This document shows positions 21,762-33,816 of a stretch of 64,000 nucleotides of DNA, piece by piece. The DNA comes from Pectobacterium aroidearum (GTDB taxonomy: Bacteria; Pseudomonadota; Gammaproteobacteria; Enterobacterales; Enterobacteriaceae). The DNA is taken from contig NZ_CP065044.1 of NCBI RefSeq assembly GCF_015689195.1, positions 186,001 to 250,000 of the forward strand, given 5' to 3'. A program made the position numbers and the translations under genes. Position 1 is the stretch's first letter. Each line of letters begins with the position of its first letter. A model generated the notes under the pieces. The model was not told the origin of the DNA and ran no database searches. It saw nothing but the letters and a program-made list of their open reading frames with translations.

Positions 21762-21987
21762 TGATAGTGTTACGTAAGAAAAGCTGCCACACTCGCGTAG
21801 TGGGGGATGTGCGCTAGACAGGTGGCGGTTGGCTACATACAATTTCGCTATGGTCTGTCTTGCCAGCCGTCCCGCGGTCAGGATTATGTTTACGGGCGGA
21901 TGGCGACACCGTTGGGTGTTGGTTACAGAGTCCGAAAGCCAGCGTTAACCGATCTTTGCCTTGTTGCGATTAAAAGGGGTTTGAAGA

Positions 21988-22227
21988 ATGTCATTTGAAG
22001 TGTTTGAAAAGCTGGAAGCGAAAGTTCAGCAGGCGATTGATACCATCACGCTGTTGCAAATGGAAATTGAAGAGCTGAAAGAGCAGAACAATGCGCTGTC
22101 GCAGGATGTTCAGGCGGCTGCGGGTTCACGTGAAGCGCTGGTGCGCGAGAACGAACAGTTGAAAGAAGAGCAAGTGGTATGGCAAGAGCGCCTGCGCGCG
22201 CTGTTAGGCAAAATGGAAGAAGTCTAA
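21988..22227 (+). CDS. zapB: Cell division protein ZapB
   Basis: A 79-residue, almost wholly coiled-coil cytoplasmic protein: [20 protein letters not shown], then [15 protein letters not shown], ending [11 protein letters not shown]. It fits ZapB, which links ZapA-FtsZ at mid-cell to MatP and the chromosome terminus. GGGG about 8 nt upstream marks the start. It lies between glpF and rraA as in E. coli and ends before a symmetrical terminator. Confidence 0.95.
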   Translation: MSFEVFEKLEAKVQQAIDTITLLQMEIEELKEQNNALSQDVQAAAGSREALVRENEQLKEEQVVWQERLRALLGKMEEV

Positions 22228-22276
22228 TAGGACTTGTCGGCTCAGGCGACGGAATCGATTATCGATTGAGCCAAAT

Positions 22277-22303
22277 AAAAAAGGGCGTATATCGCCCTTT
22301 TTT
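22277..22303. terminator. Bidirectional terminator between zapB and rraA
   Basis: A symmetrical hairpin with A-run, GGGCG, 5-nt loop, CGCCC and T-run serves both convergent genes. Confidence 0.92.
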
Positions 22304-22345
22304 GTGATGACATTGCCGTGATGAAAACGCGAAGATTCAACGAGA

Positions 22346-22858
<513 letters not shown>

Positions 22859-22965
22859 TCATGAGTATATCCCTTTCTGGCGGCTGTTGGCAAAATCATC
22901 AAATGTTAACTTGATGCGAATCAGTAAATACGCACCGCTTTTCGCCTGCGCTCACTTTACCCGCA

Positions 22966-23883
22966 CTAACTCAGTATCACGCCAACGGCGAACAGAATGT
23001 TGGTCAGCAGCGCGCCTTTCACCGTTTTTTCCAACATCGGACGCATGCTGAATGCGCTGGTTTCACGCAGCACATAGCGCGCCTGTTTAATCAGCAACGG
23101 GAGCGTCAGAATAAAAAGCCAGCCCGCCAGGCTGTGCAGATAAAATGTTGCAAACAGACCGAGACAAACCGGCGCCAGCAACAGCAGTATCGTGTGGTAG
23201 AAACGCGCTTTTTCCGCGCCGAGGCGCACAGCCAGCGTGTTCTTGCCACTGATGCGATCGTTGTCGATATCGCGCAGGTTGTTGATGTTCAATACTGCCG
23301 TTGCCAACAGACCGCAGGCCGTCGCAGGCAGCATGACGATGCTGTCGAAGTGGCCGGTTTGCAGATAATACGACCCTGCGACGCTGAGCCAGCCGAAAAA
23401 GATCAGCACCGAGATATCGCCGAGCCCAATGTAGCCATAGGGTTTATTACCGACGGTATAGGTGATGGCGGCGAAAATCGCCAGCAGCCCCAGAATCAGG
23501 AAACCAAAGATATCCGCCGGCTTTTCACACGCCAGAATCACCAGACTCACGCCGGAAATGATGGTAAGCACGACCGTCACGATCAGCGCATTGCGCAGTT
23601 GCGTCAGCGTAATGGCGCCGGTCTGGATGCCGCGCAGCGGCCCGATACGGTCCTCGGTATCGCTGCCTTTTACCGCATCCCCATAGTCGTTAGCCAGATT
23701 GGAAAGGATTTGCAGCAGTCCGGCGGTCAACAACGCCAGTAATGCTACGCCCGGTTTAAAGCTGCTATGCCAGCTCGCAATCGCCGAGCCAGTGACGATA
23801 GATGCGAAAGCTAATGGCAACGTTTTTGGACGCAGACTATCCAGCCAGGCTTTGGTTTTGCTGCTATGGGTTGATAAGGTCAT
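22966..23883 (-). CDS. menA: 1,4-dihydroxy-2-naphthoate polyprenyltransferase
   Basis: A 305-residue inner-membrane UbiA-family enzyme that attaches the polyprenyl chain to dihydroxynaphthoate in menaquinone synthesis. The prenyl-diphosphate Asp motifs are in ILSNLANDYGDAVKGSDTED and LNINNLRDIDNDRISGKNTL. Several hydrophobic helices are clear. The ATG at 23883 (MTLSTHSS) is preferred to a TTG four codons earlier, though both have poor RBSs. The gene sits between rraA and hslU as in E. coli. Confidence 0.95.
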   Translation of the reverse strand: MTLSTHSSKTKAWLDSLRPKTLPLAFASIVTGSAIASWHSSFKPGVALLALLTAGLLQILSNLANDYGDAVKGSDTEDRIGPLRGIQTGAITLTQLRNALIVTVVLTIISGVSLVILACEKPADIFGFLILGLLAIFAAITYTVGNKPYGYIGLGDISVLIFFGWLSVAGSYYLQTGHFDSIVMLPATACGLLATAVLNINNLRDIDNDRISGKNTLAVRLGAEKARFYHTILLLLAPVCLGLFATFYLHSLAGWLFILTLPLLIKQARYVLRETSAFSMRPMLEKTVKGALLTNILFAVGVILS

Positions 23884-23970
23884 GGTGTGCTTCAATTTTT
23901 ATTGACGATCCAATTGCGTGAATCATCCGTTTATAAACAAGAAAAGTCAGTGATGGCGGCGTCAGAAACA

Positions 23971-23998
23971 AAAGTGGGAGGCCAACGCCTCCCACTTT
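23971..23998 (-). terminator. Terminator of the hslVU operon
   Basis: A perfect 12-bp stem AAAGTGGGAGGC/GCCTCCCACTTT with a CAAC loop, 30 nt behind the hslU stop. On the minus strand the stem is followed by TGTTTC. Confidence 0.82.
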
Positions 23999-24028
23999 AT
24001 CGTTAATCGTGCGATCCGCGAAAACGGA

Positions 24029-25360
24029 TTATAAGATAAATCGACTCAGATCTTCATCTGCTACTAATTCATCCAGATGATTACGTACGTAATCTGCGTC
24101 AATGGTAACGCTTTGACCGTTCATTTCGCTGGCGTCATAAGAAACGTCTTCGATCAGACGCTCCATCACGGTATGCAGACGGCGCGCGCCGATATTCTCG
24201 GTGCTTTCGTTTACCTGCCAGGCGGCTTCGGCAATGCGGCGGATACCATCAGCGGTGAACGAAATATCCACACCTTCCGTCGCCATCAGCGCTTTGTACT
24301 GTTCGGTCAGCGAAGCGCTCGGCTCTGTCAGGATACGCTCAAAATCTTCCGTCGTCAGCGCCTGCAATTCCACGCGAATCGGCAGACGTCCCTGCAATTC
24401 TGGAATCAGATCGGACGGGCTGGCAACCTGGAATGCGCCGGAGGCGATAAACAGGATGTGGTCGGTTTTGACCATACCGTGCTTGGTAGACACAGTGCAG
24501 CCTTCAACCAGCGGCAGCAGGTCACGCTGAACGCCTTCACGAGAAACATCCGGGCCGGAGCTTTCGCCACGCTTACAGATTTTGTCGATCTCGTCGATGA
24601 ACACGATACCGTGTTGCTCAACGGCCTCAATCGCCTGCTGTTTCAGCTCTTCCGGGTTCACCAGCTTGGCGGCTTCTTCTTCCACCAGTAGTTTGAACGC
24701 GTCTTTGATTTTGATCTTGCGGGCTTTTTGTTTCTGGCCTGCCAGATTCTGGAACATGGACTGGAGCTGGTTGGTCATCTCTTCCATGCCCGGCGGAGCC
24801 ATGATCTCGACGCCAACGGGTGCGGCAGCCAGATCGATCTCGATCTCTTTGTCGTCCAACTGGCCTTCACGCAGTTTCTTACGGAATGCCTGACGCGCAG
24901 CGGAAGGTTCTGGTGTGCTTTCTGCCTGACCCCAGTTGTTTTTCGCTGGTGGAATCAGCACGTCCAGAATGCGATCTTCTGCCATCTCTTCCGCACGGAA
25001 GCGGTTTTTTTCGATGGACTGGAGGCGTACCATTTTGATCGCGGAATCCGTCAGATCGCGGATGATGGAGTCAACTTCTTTACCTACGTAGCCAACTTCG
25101 GTGAATTTGGTGGCTTCCACTTTGATGAACGGCGCATTGGCGAGCTTCGCCAGACGGCGAGCAATTTCAGTTTTACCGACGCCGGTCGGGCCGATCATGA
25201 GAATATTTTTAGGCGTCACTTCATGACGAAGTGCTTCGTCCAACTGCATACGGCGCCAGCGGTTACGCAGCGCGATGGAAACGGCGCGTTTCGCTTTATG
25301 CTGGCCGATGATATAGCTGTCGAGTTCGCTGACTATCTCGCGCGGGGTCATTTCAGACAT
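24029..25360 (-). CDS. hslU: ATP-dependent protease ATPase subunit HslU
   Basis: A 443-residue AAA+ unfoldase. Walker A is [18 protein letters not shown] near residues 57-70, Walker B is [11 protein letters not shown], and the I-domain lies between. The pore motif is in [13 protein letters not shown], and the C-terminal tail EDLSRFIL is the segment that inserts into HslV. It forms hexamers that feed unfolded protein to HslV. Its gene begins 9 nt after hslV with AAGGA upstream and is driven by the shared heat-shock promoter. Confidence 0.97.
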   Translation of the reverse strand: MSEMTPREIVSELDSYIIGQHKAKRAVSIALRNRWRRMQLDEALRHEVTPKNILMIGPTGVGKTEIARRLAKLANAPFIKVEATKFTEVGYVGKEVDSIIRDLTDSAIKMVRLQSIEKNRFRAEEMAEDRILDVLIPPAKNNWGQAESTPEPSAARQAFRKKLREGQLDDKEIEIDLAAAPVGVEIMAPPGMEEMTNQLQSMFQNLAGQKQKARKIKIKDAFKLLVEEEAAKLVNPEELKQQAIEAVEQHGIVFIDEIDKICKRGESSGPDVSREGVQRDLLPLVEGCTVSTKHGMVKTDHILFIASGAFQVASPSDLIPELQGRLPIRVELQALTTEDFERILTEPSASLTEQYKALMATEGVDISFTADGIRRIAEAAWQVNESTENIGARRLHTVMERLIEDVSYDASEMNGQSVTIDADYVRNHLDELVADEDLSRFIL

Positions 25361-25369
25361 AGTTGATCC

Positions 25370-25900
25370 TTACGCCTTGGAGGCTAATTCTTCTATCGTG
25401 TGGAACTGGTTGGTATAGATACAGATGTCGCCAGCAATCCCCAGAGATTTCTCGACGATATCACGCGCACCCAGCTCGGTGTTTTCCAGCAACGCACGTG
25501 CGGCGGCCTGCGCATAAGGACCACCGGAACCAATAGCGATCAGGTCATTTTCAGGCTGCACGACATCACCATTACCGGTAATGATCAGCGAGGCATTTTC
25601 GTCCGCGACGGCCAGCAGTGCTTCCAGTTTGCGTAGCATACGGTCGGTACGCCAGTCTTTCGCCAGTTCGACAGCGGCTTTCACCAGATGACCCTGGTGC
25701 AATTCCAGCTTACGTTCAAAAAGCTCAAAAAGGGTGAAGGCATCCGCCGTGCCGCCTGCGAAACCAGCAATGACGCGGTCATGGTAGAGACGACGTACCT
25801 TACGCACGTTGCCTTTCATCACGGTGTTGCCCAGAGTGGCTTGTCCATCACCGCCAATGACCACCTGGCCATTGCGGCGTACGCTTACAATTGTTGTCAC
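25370..25900 (-). CDS. hslV: ATP-dependent protease peptidase subunit HslV
   Basis: A 176-residue proteasome-beta-like threonine peptidase. The start codon is GTG at 25900, with GGGGA about 9 nt upstream. After Met removal the nucleophile is Thr2 ([20 protein letters not shown]). [17 protein letters not shown] and [17 protein letters not shown] are typical. It makes the double-ring core of the HslVU protease. Confidence 0.97.
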   Translation of the reverse strand: MTTIVSVRRNGQVVIGGDGQATLGNTVMKGNVRKVRRLYHDRVIAGFAGGTADAFTLFELFERKLELHQGHLVKAAVELAKDWRTDRMLRKLEALLAVADENASLIITGNGDVVQPENDLIAIGSGGPYAQAAARALLENTELGARDIVEKSLGIAGDICIYTNQFHTIEELASKA

Positions 25901-25918
25901 GAGTCAGTCCCCGTTTGA

Positions 25919-25946
25919 AGAAAAAGATCCCCGCATGATTCGGGGC
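25919..25946 (-). terminator. Terminator behind ftsN
   Basis: Stem CCCCG/CGGGG with a 7-nt loop. On the minus strand it is followed by ATCTTTTTC. It lies within the hslV leader, so it may separate ftsN transcription from the heat-shock transcript or act as a leader hairpin. Confidence 0.6.
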
Positions 25947-25957
25947 GCATTGATGTT

Positions 25958-25987
25958 ATAGATGGGGGAAGGCGTGGGGTTTTTCAA
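25958..25987 (-). promoter_or_regulatory. Sigma-32 heat-shock promoter of hslVU
   Basis: Read on the minus strand, TTGAAA (25982-25987) is followed after 14 nt by CCCCATCTAT (25958-25967). This matches the sigma-32 consensus CTTGAAA-N13-15-CCCCATNT. The -35 overlaps the end of ftsN. Confidence 0.85.
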
Positions 25988-26859
25988 CCCCCGCTGGCAA
26001 GAGGAATACAGTTTGATGCGCCCGCGCTTTTCAGGCGTTGGATCATGCTATCCGCGGCAGCACGGTTGTTGTAAGGCCCCAGCATAATACGGTTCCAGCC
26101 GCCGTTAGAGGTGATGCGGCTTTCGATACCGGCAAATGCCAGCTGCGCTCTCACCGATTCGGCAGGGTCCATGGTTTTGAAGGAACCACACTGAATTGCC
26201 CAGCGTTGAGTTTTCTCGGCTTTTGGCGCTTCAGGCTGCTTGACCGGCTGTTGCTTCGGCGCTTCCTGTTTTGGTGTCTCTTGTCTTGGCGTTTCTTGTC
26301 TTGGAACAACAGGCGTCGTTTGCGTGACCGCTGGTGCACGCGTTGCGGGCTGTGTTGTCACAACAGGAGGCTGCTGCATCGGTTGCGTCGACGGCTTAAT
26401 CGTTACCTGAGAGCGCGGAACCTGCGTCTGGTCGTTATACGGCACCTCAGAGAGCTGCGTTGGCTGACGACGCATATCAGACTGCATCTGTTCTAACAAT
26501 TGGCGCTGTTCATCGGTCAACTGTACCGGCGAGCGGATCTCACCACCTGCAGAAGGCTCCGTTGGCGTTGTGACGCCCAACTGACGATTTTCCAGCTCTT
26601 TGATGTAGCGCCAGCGTTCTTCCGGCTTAGGTGGCAGCCCATTACCTTTGCCCACGTTTTGATGCGGCAGAACGGGGGACTCGTCCGGTTTGTTATGGGC
26701 GATAAAGTACAGACCGCCCGCGAAGGTGACCAAAACGGCAACAGCGAGTGCGATCATCGTTTTTGATGCACCTGAAGCCTTGCCTTTTTTTCGGCTATTT
26801 GTCGTTTTCCGACGCGTCCCTGATGAACGTCCCCGGCTCACGTAGTCTCTTTGTGCCAC
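25984..26859 (-). CDS. ftsN: Cell division protein FtsN
   Basis: A 291-residue bitopic membrane protein that triggers septal peptidoglycan synthesis. The start is GTG (MAQRDYVSRGRSSGTRRK), as I recall for E. coli. A basic cytoplasmic tail is followed by one membrane helix (MIALAVAVLVTFAGGLYFIA, about residues 35-54). A long Pro/Gln-rich linker follows, with repeated TPRQETPRQETPKQEAPKQ-like units. The C-terminal SPOR domain binds denuded glycan: RWAIQCGSFKTMDPAESVRA and GPYNNRAAADSMIQRLKSAG. Confidence 0.95.
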   Translation of the reverse strand: MAQRDYVSRGRSSGTRRKTTNSRKKGKASGASKTMIALAVAVLVTFAGGLYFIAHNKPDESPVLPHQNVGKGNGLPPKPEERWRYIKELENRQLGVTTPTEPSAGGEIRSPVQLTDEQRQLLEQMQSDMRRQPTQLSEVPYNDQTQVPRSQVTIKPSTQPMQQPPVVTTQPATRAPAVTQTTPVVPRQETPRQETPKQEAPKQQPVKQPEAPKAEKTQRWAIQCGSFKTMDPAESVRAQLAFAGIESRITSNGGWNRIMLGPYNNRAAADSMIQRLKSAGASNCIPLASGG

Positions 26860-26947
26860 TGTCGTTTCGCTGTGAATTTATAAGTAAATAACATAATTAG
26901 GGGGTCATGTTACTGAACCCTCAAATATTTGACCAGCACCTGAAGTC

Positions 26948-27991
26948 TTAAAGCCTGTTACGAGCGAAATTCGGCGCAGCGACGCTGTCGCGTATGACCA
27001 GTTCACTGGACAACAGACGGGAACCGCTTTGTACCGTGTTACCTTGCAACTGCTCTAAGAGTAGCAGCATTGCCTCGCGTCCGATCTGATAACGAGGCTG
27101 GGCGACAGAAGTCAGGGGGGGCCAGCAGTACTGCGCCTGTTCGATATCGTCGAAACCGATGACGGAGAGGTCACGTGGGATATCCAGCCCCATCTTTCTT
27201 GCCTGCGCCAGTACGCCCAGCGCCATGAGGTCGCTATGACAGAAGACCGCGCTGGGCGGCTGTGGGTGCTGCATCAGCGCAATCAGGCCATTTATTCCGG
27301 TTTCGTAGGTGAAATCACCGCGAAAGATATATTGGTTATCGATAAGAATCCCATTGCGCCGCAGGGCCTGAATATAGCCCTGTAGGCGATATTGACTCAG
27401 GTGCATGTGCTCCGGGCCGGCAATACAGGCGATGCGCTGATGGCCTGCCTGATAAAGATAATGTACGGCTTCAAAGGCGGCGGTCAGGTTATCGATATGC
27501 ACGGTTGGCAGTGCCAGATCCGGTGAAAACTCATTCGCCATCACCATCGGCGGCAGATTACGCTGCTCTTCCTGGCCTGCGTCAAACGGCAGATTGGAAC
27601 CCAGCAGCAACATGCCGTCGATCTGTTTGGTAATAATCAGGTCAACGAAGGTTTTTTCTTTCTGATGTTGGTGAGCACAGTCGCCAATCAGCACCAGATA
27701 GCCGTGTTCGGCTGCAGTTTCCTCGATCCCGCGAAAGATTTCGGAAAAATAGGGATCGCAGATATCCGGTACGATCGTCAGGATCGTGCGTGATTCGTTA
27801 CGCTTGAGGTTCCTGTTGAGCGCGTGGGGCGAATAGCCAACGGCGATGACGGCCTGCTCGACCTTCCTGCGGGTGGTCGCAGAGACTTTCTCCGGATTCA
27901 TTAACGTTCTGGATACGGTGGCGGTGGAAACGCCCGCCTCATCCGCCACGTCTTTCATCGTCGCCGTGGTGACGCCTTTCTTCTGCTTCAA
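26948..27991 (-). CDS. cytR: LacI-family nucleoside repressor CytR (TTG start)
   Basis: A 347-residue DNA-binding repressor of nucleoside uptake and catabolism genes. It works with CRP and is released by cytidine. The helix-turn-helix is MKDVADEAGVSTATVSRTLM, and the ligand domain includes DLIITKQIDGMLLLGS and TAVHFCHSD-like AVFCHSDLMALG. The start is a TTG at 27991 with AAGGAG well placed upstream. It also reproduces the MKxKK...ATMKDVA beginning of E. coli CytR, whereas the internal ATG 33 nt later has no such RBS. Confidence 0.93.
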   Translation of the reverse strand: MKQKKGVTTATMKDVADEAGVSTATVSRTLMNPEKVSATTRRKVEQAVIAVGYSPHALNRNLKRNESRTILTIVPDICDPYFSEIFRGIEETAAEHGYLVLIGDCAHQHQKEKTFVDLIITKQIDGMLLLGSNLPFDAGQEEQRNLPPMVMANEFSPDLALPTVHIDNLTAAFEAVHYLYQAGHQRIACIAGPEHMHLSQYRLQGYIQALRRNGILIDNQYIFRGDFTYETGINGLIALMQHPQPPSAVFCHSDLMALGVLAQARKMGLDIPRDLSVIGFDDIEQAQYCWPPLTSVAQPRYQIGREAMLLLLEQLQGNTVQSGSRLLSSELVIRDSVAAPNFARNRL

Positions 27992-28084
27992 CGCTTTTCT
28001 CCTTGCGTCAGCGTTAACTGGCGCTGACTGTCAGCAGAACGCTCCTGCCTGCTGACTCTCTATGATGACGGGTAACGCTCTTCG

Positions 28085-28141
28085 GCGCAGTATGCCGACT
28101 GACTGGCACGATACGTCAGGCCAGCATACTGCCTGCGCAGA
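28085..28141. other. Long imperfect hairpin between priA and cytR
   Basis: GCAGTATGC and GCATACTGC arms surround a smaller CTGACTGGC/GGCCAG-like inner pairing. No T-run follows on the minus strand. It may end priA mRNA, affect cytR translation, or be a palindromic repeat. Confidence 0.45.
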
Positions 28142-28267
28142 CAGTGATAACAGATTGAACGCAGGTTTTGTTGCTTAATTTGCACAGAAAGTGTGATGAA
28201 TATCGTGTTCTCGACGCCGATCGCAAAAAAGGCGTAGCAAGAAACCAAAATGATCTAACAAGAAACG

Positions 28268-30780
<2,513 letters not shown>

Positions 30781-30996
30781 ATGAAAAAAGGTATTCACCC
30801 GAATTATTCTGCAGTTACTGTAACTTGCTCTTGCGGTAACGTGATCAAAACCCATTCTACCGTGGGTCGTGACCTGAACCTGGACGTTTGTGGCGAATGC
30901 CACCCGTTCTACACCGGTAAACAACGTGATGTTGCAACTGGTGGCCGTGTTGACCGCTTCAACAAGCGTTTCTCCGTACCAGGCACTAAAAAATAA
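30781..30996 (+). CDS. rpmE: 50S ribosomal protein L31, zinc-binding type
   Basis: A 71-residue ribosomal protein. The Cys residues in TCSCGNV and [12 protein letters not shown] make the zinc-ribbon (C+) form of L31, as opposed to the Cys-free form induced under zinc starvation. It starts [12 protein letters not shown] with GAGG upstream. It ends before a good terminator. Confidence 0.97.
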   Translation: MKKGIHPNYSAVTVTCSCGNVIKTHSTVGRDLNLDVCGECHPFYTGKQRDVATGGRVDRFNKRFSVPGTKK

Positions 30997-31060
30997 GTTT
31001 TACTGGTCAATTGGCACTGTCCTTTTTGGCATCGCCCATTTTGACATAGTAACTTTCGAC

Positions 31061-31082
31061 AAAGGCACCGACAGGTGCCTTT
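31061..31082 (+). terminator. Terminator of rpmE
   Basis: Stem AAAGGCACC/GGTGCCTTT with a short GACA loop, followed by GTTGTTT. Confidence 0.85.
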
Positions 31083-31122
31083 GTTGTTTATGGCGTGCCA
31101 GCATTGTTCATCAAGAAATTGT

Positions 31123-31533
31123 TCATCGGGAAGACGAAATTCGCTCTAATGCCGCCTGTGCAAGAAAACCCGAACGACTTTTAAATTCTGGATTACTCGC
31201 CACGCAACGATCAATGCGGTCAATCAGCGATTTGGGCAATGTAACGTTAATTTTTTCTGAGCCGCCCATTAAACGAGTTACATCAATATCAACAACCGCC
31301 CACGTGTACCCTGCATACTCAGACCCTTTTGCCAACTGACCTACTGTTGATACGGTGGGAATATCCTGACCCATCTCAACCAGTAGCTCGATATGTCCGG
31401 TAATCGCTTCTTTAGCGTTTGCGATAGCATCGTCTAGCGTATCGCCTGCAGAAAAACAGCCCGGTAAATCTGGTACTGTTACGCCGTATGCGTGAGTATC
31501 GTCGCCTGCTTCAATTGCAATGGGATAAAACAT
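31123..31533 (-). CDS. hicB: HicB family antitoxin
   Basis: A 136-residue antitoxin. The N-terminal half is the partly degraded RNase-H-like HicB domain (FYPIAIEAGDD...YGVTVPDLPGCFSAGDTLDD). The C-terminal half, about residues 93-136, is a ribbon-helix-helix DNA-binding segment (KINVTLPKSLIDRIDRCVAS). It should neutralise HicA and repress its own operon. AGAGG lies upstream. It follows hicA by 27 nt. The pair sits where E. coli carries yiiX, so it is an accessory insertion. Confidence 0.92.
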   Translation of the reverse strand: MFYPIAIEAGDDTHAYGVTVPDLPGCFSAGDTLDDAIANAKEAITGHIELLVEMGQDIPTVSTVGQLAKGSEYAGYTWAVVDIDVTRLMGGSEKINVTLPKSLIDRIDRCVASNPEFKSRSGFLAQAALERISSSR

Positions 31534-31560
31534 AATTCAGCCTCTTCGAGTCAGCGATGA

Positions 31561-31740
31561 TCATATTCCTGCCTGTTTCCTGATGCTTTTTACCGTACCT
31601 ATTGGTAAATCCTTCTTGGGGTGGGGGATTGTGACTAATCCCGGTTTGCTGGGGTGCATAAAATGGTGGTGGCTTCCGTTCACTCGTATCAGCTCCCACC
31701 CATCGGCCTTGATTTCTGCGATTAACGTCCTGCTATCCAT
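31561..31740 (-). CDS. hicA: HicA family mRNA interferase toxin
   Basis: A 59-residue toxin with the double-stranded-RNA-binding-like fold: MDSRTLIAEIKADGWELIRV, GSHHHFMHP with the catalytic His, and VTIPHPKKDLPIGTVKSIRK. It cleaves mRNA when free of HicB. The start at 31740 has GGAG upstream and matches the family length. A start 42 nt earlier would add an atypical tail and run into the operator. Confidence 0.93.
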   Translation of the reverse strand: MDSRTLIAEIKADGWELIRVNGSHHHFMHPSKPGLVTIPHPKKDLPIGTVKSIRKQAGI

Positions 31741-31771
31741 CCCTGCACTCCACTCCCTTTTATTAAATAAC

Positions 31772-31822
31772 AATAACCCCAATAACTCCGGTAGACAACA
31801 TTTTAGAGTTATTGGAGTTATT
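31772..31822. promoter_or_regulatory. hicAB operator: 17-bp inverted repeat
   Basis: AATAACCCCAATAACTC (31772-31788) faces GAGTTATTGGAGTTATT (31806-31822), with one mismatch and a 17-nt spacer. It lies directly upstream of hicA, as expected for a HicB ribbon-helix-helix binding site over the promoter. The right arm nearly reaches the 3' end of the next ABC operon at 31838. Confidence 0.8.
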
Positions 31823-31837
31823 TTTAACTTACACTTT

Positions 31838-32848
31838 TTATCCCTGCTGACGTTTTACCAGCATCCCCAGAACGAAGATGCCGCCTAGCCCTGCCGTAAT
31901 AATCCCGATGGGCAATTCCTGTGGTGCCAGTAGCTGCCGGCTGAGCCAATCACCCCCGCACAGTAATATCGCACCCAGTACAGCTGTCATTGGCAGAAGC
32001 CTCTTGTGTAGCACGCCGCTCAGCGGGCGGGCCAGATGGGGAATCATCAGGCCGATAAAACCGATCACGCCGGTCAGCGCGACCAGTAGCGAGGTGGCAA
32101 AAGCGCAGCAGATGAAAATTTCCACCCGTACACGAGACAGGTTAACCCCCATTGAGGCCGCAGTTTGTCCGCCAGCGAGCAGAGCATCGAGCGCGCGCCA
32201 GCGCAGGGCGGTGAGACCGAATAGCAGCAGAACGCTGAACACCGCAAAAGGTAACGTGTCCCAACGAGCAAGGCCCAGCCCGCCCAGCGACCAGAAAAGA
32301 ATCGAGCTGGCAGCTCGCTGATCGCCAGAAAACACCAGATAGTTTGTCAGTGCGCCGAACAGAAACGAGATCGCCAATCCGCAAATGATCAGGCGTTCTG
32401 CACCGCGCGCCTGTTGCAGCAGGAACAGCACGGTCACGGCGGCGGCCGATAAAATACCGCCACAGAAAGCCGCCATCGGCAGCGCCCAGTCACCGAGCTG
32501 CTCACCAAAGCGGGTGATGACGGCGACCGCCCCCGCCGAGGCGCCGGCAGACAGGCCAAACAGAAAAGGGTCAGCCAGATCGTTACGGGTTGCCGTTTGC
32601 AAAAAGGCCCCGACCATCGCTAACCCTGCGCCGCACAGTGCCGCCAGAAGGCTACGGGGAATACGCAGTTCCAGAATGATACGTGATACCATCGGTGAGA
32701 CATCCGCCGATGATAACCCTAAGACACTGGCGACCTGAGTAAGGGGAATCGTCGTACTGCCAGTCGCAATATTTACCAGCATCAGCCCTGCCAATATCAG
32801 TAGCGCAACGACAAAGGTTGCGGCATAACGTGAAGATGTTGGGCTCAC
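31838..32848 (-). CDS. FecCD-family ABC transporter permease (metal chelate)
   Basis: A 336-residue polytopic membrane protein of the BtuC/FecCD/FhuB class. Typical segments are LGLSSADVSPMVSRIILELR, RIPRSLLAALCGAGLAMVGA, ADPFLFGLSAGASAGAV and GVIGFIGLMIPHLARPL. Two copies would form the channel. Its start overlaps the stop of the binding-protein gene by 4 nt (ATGA), so translation is coupled. It is the last gene of an ATPase-binding protein-permease operon under a Zur-like palindrome. Confidence 0.92.
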   Translation of the reverse strand: MSPTSSRYAATFVVALLILAGLMLVNIATGSTTIPLTQVASVLGLSSADVSPMVSRIILELRIPRSLLAALCGAGLAMVGAFLQTATRNDLADPFLFGLSAGASAGAVAVITRFGEQLGDWALPMAAFCGGILSAAAVTVLFLLQQARGAERLIICGLAISFLFGALTNYLVFSGDQRAASSILFWSLGGLGLARWDTLPFAVFSVLLLFGLTALRWRALDALLAGGQTAASMGVNLSRVRVEIFICCAFATSLLVALTGVIGFIGLMIPHLARPLSGVLHKRLLPMTAVLGAILLCGGDWLSRQLLAPQELPIGIITAGLGGIFVLGMLVKRQQG

Positions 32849-33807
32849 TGAAAGGCATCCGGGTAGAGTGCGTGCGCCAGTTTATCGACGGCAGCGATAT
32901 TTGCTGGCCCCGGGGTGAGCTCCGCATATTGCAGCTTCAGATAGCGATGCTGTTGTACGGCTGGGGTAAATTTCATCAGCGGATGTGATTCTAGAAAACG
33001 TCTTAACGCATCTGCGCCGTTGCCCGCCTGGTAATCCAGCAAAATAATAAAGTCAGGCTCGCGCGCCGCCACGTTTTCCCACGATGTTGAGGCCCAGCTC
33101 GTTGCCATATCGTCCATCACGTTCTTGCCGCCCGCAGCCTCAATGATGGCTGTTGGCATGGCAAACTTCCCGCTGGTAAAAGGCTTATCGTCGCCAGAGT
33201 CATACAGGAAAACCGTCTGTTTCGGCCGATCGCCAATACGGGTTTGCAGGGCGGCAATGTGCTGTTTCCAATCGTCAATCTGCTTCTGAGCTAGCTCCTG
33301 CTTACCGAAGATCTTCCCCAGTTTCAGCATGTCGCCGTAGAGCAGATCCATGCTGGCTCTCGGACGCTGCTGCTGCGGTTCGGTGAAAACGCAGCTTTCG
33401 CTGAGCACCAGCGTCTGAATGCCGTATTTTTTCAGCGCTTGCGGCGTGACTTCACCACCGACTTTCATGCCGTAGTTCCACCCTGCAAAGAAGAAATCCG
33501 GGTGTACGGCCAGCAGGTTTTCCAACGTCGGGTATTTTGCTGCCAGTTCAGGGATCGTACCCTGCTGCTTGATAAAGTCAGGGGGCGCTTTATACCAGCC
33601 GGTGATACCGGTCAGCCCGACAATACTTTTTTGCAGCCCAAGCGCAAATGCCATTTCCGTCATGTTCAGGTCATGAATAACCGCGCGCTGCGGTGGCTGG
33701 GTGAAGGTTAGCGATTGCCCACAGCTGTCGACTGTGACCGGAAAATCTGAGGCGTGCGCCCAGTACGACGTCAATGCCAGCAGTCCAGACAGAAGCGTTA
33801 TTTTCAT
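32845..33807 (-). CDS. Periplasmic metal-chelate/siderophore-type binding protein
   Basis: A 320-residue exported protein (signal MKITLLSGLLALTSYWAHA) of the BtuF/FecB class III binding-protein family. The N-lobe begins PVTVDSCGQSLTFTQPPQRA and carries DLNMTEMAFALGLQKSIVGL. The long connecting helix is around LYGDMLKLGKIFGK. AAGGA lies upstream. It delivers a chelated metal or corrinoid to the permease. The ligand cannot be told from the sequence. The operator suggests zinc or a zincophore rather than ferric siderophore. Confidence 0.88.
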   Translation of the reverse strand: MKITLLSGLLALTSYWAHASDFPVTVDSCGQSLTFTQPPQRAVIHDLNMTEMAFALGLQKSIVGLTGITGWYKAPPDFIKQQGTIPELAAKYPTLENLLAVHPDFFFAGWNYGMKVGGEVTPQALKKYGIQTLVLSESCVFTEPQQQRPRASMDLLYGDMLKLGKIFGKQELAQKQIDDWKQHIAALQTRIGDRPKQTVFLYDSGDDKPFTSGKFAMPTAIIEAAGGKNVMDDMATSWASTSWENVAAREPDFIILLDYQAGNGADALRRFLESHPLMKFTPAVQQHRYLKLQYAELTPGPANIAAVDKLAHALYPDAFQ

Positions 33808-33816
33808 CAGGATTCC

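Noticed and set aside
21807-21998. Small plus-strand frame (63 codons) overlapping the zapB start
   Set aside because: Composition is unlike coding sequence here and there is no RBS. zapB has its own clear start.
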